A model generated the notes under the pieces. That model was not told the DNA's origin. It did not search any database and saw only the letters and a program-made list of their open reading frames with translations. Position numbers and translations under genes: made by a program. From CAXXOK01 sp036759125 (lineage in GTDB: Bacteria > Bacillota > Clostridia > Christensenellales > Aristaeellaceae): a stretch of DNA of 6,837 nucleotides. Positions 1 to 5,650 of the stretch are shown piece by piece (within the stretch, counting starts at the first letter, position 1; each line of letters starts with the position of its first letter). The stretch is taken from assembly GCA_036759125.1 (NCBI GenBank), contig DAIOVG010000148.1:1-6837 (forward strand). The letters run 5' to 3'.

Positions 1-20
1 GTAATGGCAATGATACGCAT
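1..20 (-). CDS. coaE: Probable 5' end of dephospho-CoA kinase (partial, first 6 codons)
   Basis: On the minus strand an ATG at 20-18 opens a frame reading M-R-I-I-A-I followed by AC (Thr whatever the third base), cut by the window edge. It is preceded by AAGGGG (32-27) with a 6-nt spacer, and that Shine-Dalgarno site overlaps the polA stop codon, so the two genes are tightly packed. CoaE proteins begin with a short beta strand such as M-I-I-G-L-T followed directly by the P-loop that binds ATP, and coaE commonly lies just downstream of polA in Bacillota. CoaE phosphorylates the 3'-hydroxyl of dephospho-CoA, the last step of coenzyme A synthesis. If correct, the mutM (fpg) gene that sits between polA and coaE in Bacillus subtilis is absent here. 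Only seven residues are visible, so the name rests on this short match plus gene order; another P-loop protein is possible. Confidence 0.6.
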
Positions 21-30
21 CGGCCGCCCC

Positions 31-2694
31 TTACTTGGCATCGTACCAGCTGTTGCCGGACGAGACATCCGCTACAAGCGGCACATCGAGGGTGATGATG
101 TTCTCCATCGCGCTGCGGATGATATCGGCTACAGTGACCACCTCGCCTCGGGGGCATTCCACCACAAGCTCATCGTGCACCTGCAAAATGAGCCTGGCCT
201 GGTAGTTTCCCTTTTGCAAGTCGTTGAACACCTTGACCATCGCCAGCTTGATGATGTCCGCCGCAGTGCCCTGCACGGGCATATTCATGGCGGCGCGCTC
301 GCCAAAGTTGCGGATGTTGCGGTTGGGGCTTTTGAGCTCGTGCAGCTGCCGCCTGCGGCCAAGCAGGGTCTGCGCGTAGCCAAGCTCGTGCCCCCGGCGG
401 ACACATTCGTCCATGAAGTCCTTCACCCTGGGATAGCGCTCGAAATAGGTGGCGATGTAGGCGTCGGCCTCTCTGAGGCTCACGCCGATATTACGCGCAA
501 GCCCGAAGCCGGAAATGCCGTACACAATGCCGAAATTGACCGCCTTGGCGCTGCGGCGCATGGCGGGGGTTACGTCCTCAAACGCGACGTTGTTCACCTC
601 GGCTGCGGTGCGGGTGTGAATATCCTGCCCCTTGATAAACGCGTCCTTCATGGCCGGGTCGCCGCTCATGTGCGCCAGCACCCGCAGCTCAATCTGGCTG
701 TAGTCGGCGTCCAGCAGGAGCCAGTCCTCCTTGGCGATGAAAGCCTTGCGGATTTCGCGGCCCTCCTCGCTGCGGACGGGGATGTTCTGCAAATTCGGCT
801 CCAGGCTGGAAATGCGCCCGGTCACGGCGGCAGTCTGGTCAAAGGTCGTATGCACGCGGCCTGTTTTATCCACCAGCTTGCTCAGGCCTTCGATATACAC
901 GCTTTGCAGCTTGGTCAGCTTGCGGTAGCGCAGAATCGGCTCGATGATGGGATGATCCAGCTGCTCCAGCACGTCCGCCGAGGTGGAATACACGCCGGTT
1001 TTCCCCTTGCGGCCCAGGGCGGGCAGCTGCAGCTGCTCAAACAGCACTTCGGAAAGCTGCTTGGGGCTGTTGAGGTTGAAATCCGTGCCACCGGCAAGCT
1101 TGATGGCCTTGTCGTGCAGCTTTGTGATCTCCTGCAGGAACTGGCTTCCGAGCTCCTCCAGCGCCGCCTTGTCCACAGTGAAGCCCTCCCGCTCCATGTG
1201 GAACAGCACAGAAATCAGCGGCATCTCCATATCGGTGTACAGGGAAAGCATGCCGTTTTCGTTCAGGCGCGCAAGCTGCTTAGGGCGAAGGCACATCATG
1301 GCGTAAACGTCGTCGGCCGCCTTTTTGGGCGGAACCGGCGCATAGTCCCTGCGCCCCTTTTGCTCGATCGGCGCGCCGTACAGCACAGTTTCCAGATCGG
1401 AGTTCTTTTGCTCCGGCTCCAGCAAATAGGCCGCGATCATCAGGTCGTGGTCGATGCTTGGCAGCGGCAGGCCGAGCTTGGCCATTTTGTGGAACAGCGC
1501 CTTGGCGTCGTGCACGATTATCGGCACCGAGCGGAGCACCGGTTCCAGCGCGCGCAAAACCTGCTCCTCGTCCATGCCTGGAGTCAGCATATCAAGCGCC
1601 ATCGGCATCACCCAGACGCGTCCGTCGGCCAGGCAAACGGCCACGGCGCTCTCCCCCAGGTACAGGGTAATCGGTTTTCCGGCTTTTTCTATATCTTGAG
1701 CAATTTTCTGTAAAGTCTGCTCATCGGTCACGGTGATAAACGCCTGCATCGGCGCACTATTGTCCACCTGCACGGCGGCAGGGTTTGGCGTCTCCGCGCG
1801 GAATGGCGACGCTTGTTTGTCTCTGTTTTTGAACAGCTGCTCCAATAGCTCCGAAAGCCTGCGCAGCTTGTATTCCTGCATTTTGGGGATGGCATTGGGC
1901 ATATCGTCGATGCCGCAATCCGAAAAATCGACGGTCAGCGGGGCGGTGACGCAAATCGTGCCGAGCTCGCGGCTGAGCTCCGCCTTGTCCTTGTTTTCGC
2001 GGATCCGTTCGCCGAGCTTGCCCTTGAGCTCGTCGGCATGCGCGTACACACCATCGAGGGTTTTATACTCCGCAAGAAGCTTCAGCGCCGTTTTTTCGCC
2101 CACGCCGGGTACGCCGGGAATATTATCGGAGGGATCGCCCATCAGCGCCTTGAGGTCGATGGCCTGCTCCGGCGTATACTCGTAATGCTTTGGCATCGTC
2201 TCGGGCGACAGGAGCAGGCTTTCGGAAATGCCCTTTTTGGTCAGGATGACGTTGGTGTCCTTGGTAATCAGCTGCAGGGCATCGCGGTCGCCGGTCAGGA
2301 TGTTGGCGTGGATACCCTCTTGGTTGGCAAGCCTCGCGGCGGTGCCCAAAAGATCGTCAGCCTCGTAGCCTTCCATAGATAAAACAGTGATGTTCATCGC
2401 CTTTAAAAGCTCGTGAATCATGGGAACCTGCGGCTTCAGCTCTTCCGGGGTGGGCTTGCGGCCCGCCTTGTACGCATCGTACAGAGTATGGCGGAAGGTG
2501 GGCGCGTGGGTATCGAGCATCACGCACAGCGCGTCGGGCTTATAATCGGCGATGGCCTTGAACAGCATACTGAAAAAGCCCTGTACGGCATTGGTGTATA
2601 CGCCGCCGGAATCCAGAAGCGGCAGCGCGTGAAAGGCACGGAAAATCAGGCTGTGTCCGTCGACAAGCAGGATATTGCGCGGCTTCTGTGGCAT
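31..2694 (-). CDS. polA: DNA polymerase I, family A
   Basis: An 887-residue Pol I, close to family length, for Okazaki fragment maturation and repair synthesis. Residues 1-290 form the 5'-3' exonuclease: acidic residues D12, D61, E111, D113, D114, D136, D138, D187 and D190, with a helix-hairpin-helix at GDPSDNIPGVPGVG. A linker (about 291-315) leads to a 3'-5' exonuclease-like domain (about 316-480) without the DxE motif, so proofreading is probably lost, as in many Bacillota. The polymerase domain follows: TGR (R627), motif A D664-Y-S-Q-I-E669, motif B R713/K717/F721/Y725, motif C H840-D841-E842. Phe at 721 is the residue associated with discrimination against dideoxynucleotides. I chose ATG 2694 because GGGGGGAG lies 7 nt upstream; an in-frame TTG at 2733 would extend the protein by 13 residues but sits inside the -10 box. 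polA has its own promoter and probably leads into coaE. Confidence 0.98.
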   Translation of the reverse strand: MPQKPRNILLVDGHSLIFRAFHALPLLDSGGVYTNAVQGFFSMLFKAIADYKPDALCVMLDTHAPTFRHTLYDAYKAGRKPTPEELKPQVPMIHELLKAMNITVLSMEGYEADDLLGTAARLANQEGIHANILTGDRDALQLITKDTNVILTKKGISESLLLSPETMPKHYEYTPEQAIDLKALMGDPSDNIPGVPGVGEKTALKLLAEYKTLDGVYAHADELKGKLGERIRENKDKAELSRELGTICVTAPLTVDFSDCGIDDMPNAIPKMQEYKLRRLSELLEQLFKNRDKQASPFRAETPNPAAVQVDNSAPMQAFITVTDEQTLQKIAQDIEKAGKPITLYLGESAVAVCLADGRVWVMPMALDMLTPGMDEEQVLRALEPVLRSVPIIVHDAKALFHKMAKLGLPLPSIDHDLMIAAYLLEPEQKNSDLETVLYGAPIEQKGRRDYAPVPPKKAADDVYAMMCLRPKQLARLNENGMLSLYTDMEMPLISVLFHMEREGFTVDKAALEELGSQFLQEITKLHDKAIKLAGGTDFNLNSPKQLSEVLFEQLQLPALGRKGKTGVYSTSADVLEQLDHPIIEPILRYRKLTKLQSVYIEGLSKLVDKTGRVHTTFDQTAAVTGRISSLEPNLQNIPVRSEEGREIRKAFIAKEDWLLLDADYSQIELRVLAHMSGDPAMKDAFIKGQDIHTRTAAEVNNVAFEDVTPAMRRSAKAVNFGIVYGISGFGLARNIGVSLREADAYIATYFERYPRVKDFMDECVRRGHELGYAQTLLGRRRQLHELKSPNRNIRNFGERAAMNMPVQGTAADIIKLAMVKVFNDLQKGNYQARLILQVHDELVVECPRGEVVTVADIIRSAMENIITLDVPLVADVSSGNSWYDAK

Positions 2695-2701
2695 GGTTCC
2701 G

Positions 2702-2709
2702 CTCCCCCC
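2702..2709 (-). promoter_or_regulatory. Shine-Dalgarno site of polA
   Basis: GGGGGGAG read on the minus strand, separated by 7 nt from ATG 2694. It fixes the polA start at the MPQKPRN methionine rather than at the upstream in-frame TTG (2733), which has no such site. Confidence 0.85.
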
Positions 2710-2732
2710 TTCCCCCTTGAATCGTTCTTTCA

Positions 2733-2762
2733 ATTATACCACACGTTATCGCCCAGCGACAA
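2733..2762 (-). promoter_or_regulatory. polA promoter (sigma-A type, extended -10)
   Basis: On the minus strand, TTGTCG (2762-2757), an 18-nt spacer, then TATAAT (2738-2733) preceded by TGG, which makes an extended -10 (TGnTATAAT). The predicted transcription start is near 2726, giving a leader of about 30 nt before ATG 2694. The -35 is only a partial match (TTG), but the extended -10 compensates. Together with the terminator upstream, it makes polA independent of nrdR. Confidence 0.75.
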
Positions 2763-2824
2763 AAAAGTCAGGCCGCAAACGAAGTTGTTTCAATTATGGA
2801 TTTCCTGAACGAACACATGGCATC

Positions 2825-2859
2825 AAAAACCCGCGCACAGCCCACAGGCCTTGCGCGGG
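2825..2859 (-). terminator. Intrinsic terminator of nrdR
   Basis: On the minus strand, CCCGCGCA (2859-2852) and TGCGCGGG (2837-2830) form a perfect 8-bp GC-rich stem. The 14-nt loop can add an inner short stem (GCC with GGC around TGTG). TTTTT (2829-2825) follows immediately. The hairpin starts about 20 nt after the nrdR stop and lies upstream of the polA promoter. Read on the plus strand the hairpin has no T-run after it, so it is unidirectional. Confidence 0.85.
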
Positions 2860-2879
2860 GTATAGAAGCATTGTCAATC

Positions 2880-3341
2880 TTACTTTTTATGCTCTTTCAT
2901 CAGCCTGTTCAGCTCGTCGGCAAAGCTGCCGATATCGGTAAACTGGCGATACACGCTGGCAAAACGCACATAGGCAACGTCGTCGATCTTCTTAAGCTCT
3001 TCCATGACCAGCTCGCCGATCTTGCGGCTGGCATATTCCGACTCGCCGCTGCCATAAACTGTCTTTTCAGCCTTTTCCACAATGGCGTTGATCTGATCCA
3101 TGCTCACGGGGCGTTTCTGGCAGGCGTGGATCAGGCCCGCTTTGATCTTCTCGGCGTTGAAGGCCTCGCGGCGCTGATCCTTCTTGACGACCATCACGGG
3201 CAGCGTCTCGATTTTCTCATAGGTCGTGAAGCGCTTGCCGCAGCGTATGCACTCCCGCCGCCTGCGGATGGAAAGGCCCTCATCCGTCGGCCGTGAGTCG
3301 ATGACTTTAGAATCCAGATACCCGCAAAACCGGCATTTCAA
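2880..3341 (-). CDS. nrdR: Transcriptional repressor NrdR
   Basis: NrdR senses nucleotides (ATP/dATP) through an ATP-cone and represses ribonucleotide reductase genes, so it tunes dNTP supply. The protein is 153 residues, the usual family length. An N-terminal zinc ribbon uses C3, C6, C31 and C34, with the family signature YLDSKVIDSRP (8-18) and the basic RRRR (26-29) before CIRCGKRFTTYE. The ATP-cone domain covers about 49-139, including VVKKDQRREAFNAEKI, KRPVS and VAYVRFASVYRQF. I chose TTG 3341 because the family begins M-K-C-x-F-C and a G-rich GGTGGGG lies 5 nt upstream; an in-frame TTG at 3362 would add 7 residues (KKGGVLL-type) and has no Shine-Dalgarno site. The gene is monocistronic: own promoter at 3392-3420, own terminator at 2825-2859. 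Its targets are not in this window. Confidence 0.97.
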   Translation of the reverse strand: MKCRFCGYLDSKVIDSRPTDEGLSIRRRRECIRCGKRFTTYEKIETLPVMVVKKDQRREAFNAEKIKAGLIHACQKRPVSMDQINAIVEKAEKTVYGSGESEYASRKIGELVMEELKKIDDVAYVRFASVYRQFTDIGSFADELNRLMKEHKK

Positions 3342-3391
3342 GAGGACCCCACCCTTCTTCAATTGCGTATGCTGCGTGAAGCGTTTTGTTT

Positions 3392-3420
3392 ATTATACCC
3401 TATAGGAACGGCCCTGTCCA
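3392..3420 (-). promoter_or_regulatory. nrdR promoter (sigma-A type)
   Basis: On the minus strand, TGGACA (3420-3415, 5 of 6 to TTGACA), a 17-nt spacer and a perfect TATAAT (3397-3392). The predicted start near 3385 gives a leader of about 44 nt to TTG 3341. It is one of the best consensus matches in the window. Confidence 0.8.
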
Positions 3421-3428
3421 GACCGCAA

Positions 3429-3444
3429 ACACAATCCATAGACA
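3429..3444. promoter_or_regulatory. Candidate NrdR box upstream of nrdR
   Basis: ACACAATCCATAGACA matches the published NrdR-box consensus acaCwAtATaTwGtgt at 11 of 16 positions, and keeps the paired core positions C4, A6, T7, A10, T11 and G13. It lies just upstream of the nrdR -35 box (3420-3415), between the two divergent promoters. NrdR boxes usually come in pairs about 31-32 bp apart between centres. I see no good second copy; the nearest candidate, around CTATAG at 3400-3405, matches poorly and is 34 bp away. Treat it as a suggestion of autoregulation only. Confidence 0.3.
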
Positions 3445-3488
3445 ATTCCCCGGCACAAAACGCGCATTTGAAACGAGCTTGGGTACAG

Positions 3489-3517
3489 TTGCGAAAAAAA
3501 GGGCGTTCATGTATAAT
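3489..3517 (+). promoter_or_regulatory. Promoter of the yloU-fakA-recG operon
   Basis: TTGCGA (3489-3494, 4 of 6 to TTGACA), a 17-nt spacer that contains an A-run, and a perfect TATAAT (3512-3517). The predicted start near 3524 leaves a leader of about 100 nt before ATG 3627. It diverges from the nrdR promoter with 68 bp between the two -35 boxes. Confidence 0.75.
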
Positions 3518-3533
3518 AATCATGCTTTCCCGC

Positions 3534-3599
3534 GCGCGCAGCGCTGATCCAAAGGCGCGGCAGATGCGCTTATCTCAACCCAGATCAGACCGTGCGCGC
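3534..3599 (+). other. Long hairpin in the yloU 5' leader
   Basis: GCGCGCA (3534-3540) pairs with TGCGCGC (3593-3599), and CTGATC (3544-3549) pairs with GATCAG (3583-3588). A small internal loop between them can add two more pairs. The apical part can form small stems as well (GCGC/GCGC, AGAT/ATCT). There is no T-run after it, so it is not an intrinsic terminator as written, and the Shine-Dalgarno site (3610-3616) stays outside the stem. I do not recognise a named riboswitch or leader family. Confidence 0.45.
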
Positions 3600-3609
3600 C
3601 GGTCGCCGC

Positions 3610-3616
3610 AAGGAGG
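3610..3616 (+). promoter_or_regulatory. Shine-Dalgarno site of yloU
   Basis: AAGGAGG is a near-perfect anti-16S match. An in-frame ATG at 3618 is only 1 nt away, too close for initiation. ATG 3627 is 10 nt away and is the probable start, which also fits the family N-terminus. Confidence 0.85.
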
Positions 3617-3626
3617 CATGCAGATT

Positions 3627-3977
3627 ATGGAATGCAAGATCAAAAACGATATCGGTACCGTCTTTATCTCTGAGGACGTTATGCTGAAAGTCGCCGGTTA
3701 TGCGGCGCTGGAGTGCTACGGCATCGTGGCGATGTCTTCCAAACGCGCCAAGGACGGGCTGATTCAATGGCTCGGGCGCGAGAACCTTACCAAGGGCGTG
3801 CAGCTCAAAATGGTGGACGATATGCTGGACGTGGATCTTTTTATCATCGTCGAATACGGCATTTCCATCGGCGAGGTTTGCAAAACCATCACCGAAACGG
3901 TCCGCTACAAACTGGAGAGCATGACGGGTATCAAAATCCGCCGCGTGAACATTTCAGTCGAGGGCGTTCGCGTATAA
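3627..3977 (+). CDS. yloU: Asp23/Gls24 (DUF322) family protein YloU
   Basis: A small soluble protein of 116 residues with no signal peptide or membrane segment. The whole length fits the Asp23/Gls24 envelope stress family: YGIVAMSS (31-38), VQLKMVDDMLDVDLFIIVEYG (58-78) and the C-terminal VNISVEGVRV (107-116) follow the pattern I know from B. subtilis YloU. The biochemical role of YloU is not established; Asp23 of Staphylococcus aureus is an abundant protein tied to the membrane through a partner and linked to cell-envelope stress. Here, as in many Bacillota, it directly precedes the fatty acid kinase gene, so a link to membrane lipid state is plausible but is inference. Start ATG 3627 is set by AAGGAGG 10 nt upstream. 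The longer open frame reaching back to 3363 runs through both promoters and is not coding. The gap to fakA is 25 nt. Confidence 0.93.
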   Translation: MECKIKNDIGTVFISEDVMLKVAGYAALECYGIVAMSSKRAKDGLIQWLGRENLTKGVQLKMVDDMLDVDLFIIVEYGISIGEVCKTITETVRYKLESMTGIKIRRVNISVEGVRV

Positions 3978-3986
3978 ACTCGGCTC

Positions 3987-3992
3987 GGGAGG
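3987..3992 (+). promoter_or_regulatory. Shine-Dalgarno site of fakA
   Basis: GGGAGG ends 10 nt before ATG 4003, with a T-rich spacer. The next in-frame ATG (4015) would be 22 nt away, so 4003 is preferred. Confidence 0.75.
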
Positions 3993-4002
3993 ATTTTTTC
4001 TG

Positions 4003-5649
4003 ATGCAGATCAAGATGATTGACGGCCTTTTGCTGCGCGATATGGTTATGGCCGGCGCGGCGATGCTTGAAAATAACAGGGACTCGGTTGACGCGCTGAA
4101 TGTGTTTCCCGTACCCGACGGCGATACGGGCACCAATATGTCGCTGACGATGACCGCGGCGATCCGCGAGCTCAGCCAAAGGGAATACGTACACGCAGGC
4201 GAGGCGGCCGACGCCCTGGCCAAGGGTGCCCTTCGCGGCGCGCGCGGCAACTCCGGCGTGATTACCTCGCAGCTCTACCGCGGCTTTGCCCATGGGTTGG
4301 AGGGTCTGGAGCGCATTTCCCCCGTTCAGTTCGCGGCGGCGCTGAAATCCGGCTCCGAATTTGCCTACAAGGCCATGATGAAACCCAAGGAAGGCACCAT
4401 TTTGACCGTTGCGCGCGTCATCGCCGAGGAAGCGGTGAAGCAGGCCGAAAAAGCACCCGAGGATTTTGATGCGTTATTCGACGTGATCCTCTCCTCCGGC
4501 GAAGTGATCCTTAAAAAAACCCAGCAGATGCTCCCGGCACTCACGCAGGCAGGCGTTGTGGACGCGGGCGGGCGCGGGCTTTTATTGCTTTATATGGGGT
4601 ACCAAAAAGCGCTCCGCGGCGAAGAAGTACCCAAAGAAACGCTCGATTTTTCCGCCGACGGCGAAGTGATGTTTGAAGACGATCACGATCAGCTGGGCGA
4701 GATCAAATATGCCTATTGTACGGAATTCCTGATCCAGAACCTCCTCCCGGAGGTGACCGACGAGGACATCAACACCTTCCGCCGCAAGCTCAACCGCATT
4801 GGCGATTGCGTTCTGGTGGTGGGCGACCTGGCGCTGGTGAAGGTGCACGTGCATACCAACGAGCCCGGCAAAGCGCTCAACTACGGCGGCGCGATGGGCG
4901 AGCTGGTGAACCTGAAGATTGAAAACATGGTCCAGCAGCGCCGCGACAAGGCGTCCGCACAGGCCGACACCCGGAAAAACGAACCGCCAAAGGCCTCCGG
5001 CATTCTTGCGGTATCGGTGGGCGAAGGCTTTGACGCGATCTTCCGCGATCTGGGCGTGGACCAGATCGTCGAAGGCGGGCAGACCATGAACCCGTCCATT
5101 GAGGATATTTCCGCAGCCATTGCCAAGATCAACGCCAAGTCGGTGTTTGTGTTCCCCAACAACGGTAACGTCATCCTCGCCGCGCAGCAGGCCGCCGCCA
5201 TTGCCGACGGCAAGCAGGTATACGTCATCCCCACCAAAAACGTTGCCATGGGCATCGCGGGGATCATCGCCTACCAGGAAACCGCCAGCGATGAGGACAA
5301 CGTCCAAAATATGGACGAAGCCGCCCAGCGCGTGCGTACCTGCACCGTAACCTACGCTGTGCGCGATTCCGAGATCGAGGGCCTGAAAATCAAAAAGGGC
5401 GACATCATCGGCCTGAACAACGGCAAGGTGGATGAAAAGGGCAGTGACCCGCAGGTCGTTGCCAGAGAGCTGATGCGCAAGCTCGTCACCGAGGACGACG
5501 AACTGATTACCGTTTATTATGGCAGCGACGTAACGCCGGAAGCGGCCCAGCATTTAACCGATGAGCTCGCAGACATTTTTCACGACTGCGATGTGGAGAT
5601 GCACAGGGGCGGCCAGCCGCTGTACTATTACCTGATCTCCGTAGAATAG
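4003..5649 (+). CDS. fakA: Fatty acid kinase ATP-binding subunit FakA (YloV, DAK family)
   Basis: FakA phosphorylates fatty acids presented by a FakB (DegV-family) carrier, making acyl-phosphate for phospholipid synthesis from exogenous or recycled fatty acids. The protein has 548 residues, the usual length. The N-terminal DAK2-type nucleotide domain (about 1-205) carries NVFPVPDGDTGTNM (33-46), whose D39 and D41 fit the magnesium-binding aspartates, then GALRGARGNSGV (75-86) and AGVVDAGGRGLL (183-194). The middle domain (about 230-310) has C239, H282 and H284 in YCTEF and VHVHTNEPG, matching the metal-site residues described for S. aureus FakA. The C-terminal part (about 332-548) includes FPNNGNVILAA (384-394) and KNVAMGI (412-418) and ends HRGGQPLYYYLISVE. 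No FakB gene is in the window. It is the second gene of the operon. The sdaAB-sdaAA genes that lie between yloV and recG in B. subtilis are missing. Confidence 0.95.
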   Translation: MQIKMIDGLLLRDMVMAGAAMLENNRDSVDALNVFPVPDGDTGTNMSLTMTAAIRELSQREYVHAGEAADALAKGALRGARGNSGVITSQLYRGFAHGLEGLERISPVQFAAALKSGSEFAYKAMMKPKEGTILTVARVIAEEAVKQAEKAPEDFDALFDVILSSGEVILKKTQQMLPALTQAGVVDAGGRGLLLLYMGYQKALRGEEVPKETLDFSADGEVMFEDDHDQLGEIKYAYCTEFLIQNLLPEVTDEDINTFRRKLNRIGDCVLVVGDLALVKVHVHTNEPGKALNYGGAMGELVNLKIENMVQQRRDKASAQADTRKNEPPKASGILAVSVGEGFDAIFRDLGVDQIVEGGQTMNPSIEDISAAIAKINAKSVFVFPNNGNVILAAQQAAAIADGKQVYVIPTKNVAMGIAGIIAYQETASDEDNVQNMDEAAQRVRTCTVTYAVRDSEIEGLKIKKGDIIGLNNGKVDEKGSDPQVVARELMRKLVTEDDELITVYYGSDVTPEAAQHLTDELADIFHDCDVEMHRGGQPLYYYLISVE

Positions 5650-5650
5650 C

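Noticed and set aside
4..1713. 569-residue open frame on the plus strand
   Set aside because: It lies fully antisense to polA, whose motifs are unmistakable. The composition (His, Ala, Leu, Gly-rich) is typical of a shadow frame in GC-rich coding DNA, and it has no recognisable domain.
2695..2733. Longer polA from TTG 2733
   Set aside because: The TTG overlaps the -10 box and would precede the transcript start; ATG 2694 has a strong ribosome site and the family N-terminus.
2728..2797. 10-bp direct repeat TTTCAATTAT at 2728-2737 and 2788-2797
   Set aside because: One copy overlaps the polA -10. The other gives a CATAAT with no -35 at proper spacing. It is AT-rich, and a chance repeat is likely; no link to a known binding site.
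2796..3296. 166-residue open frame on the plus strand
   Set aside because: It runs through the nrdR terminator and antisense to nrdR. No supporting start signal or family match.
3363..3626. N-terminal extension of yloU back to 3363
   Set aside because: It would span both divergent promoters and the leader hairpin. The strong Shine-Dalgarno site at 3610-3616 and the family N-terminus place the start at 3627.
3618..3626. yloU start at ATG 3618
   Set aside because: Only 1 nt separates it from AAGGAGG, too short for initiation. ATG 3627 has a workable 10-nt spacing.
3995..3999. T-run before fakA as a terminator
   Set aside because: There is no GC-rich hairpin immediately before it; it is only the spacer between the ribosome site and the start codon.
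4582..5553. 323-residue open frame on the minus strand
   Set aside because: Antisense to fakA, with shadow-frame composition and no domain or ribosome site that I can recognise.
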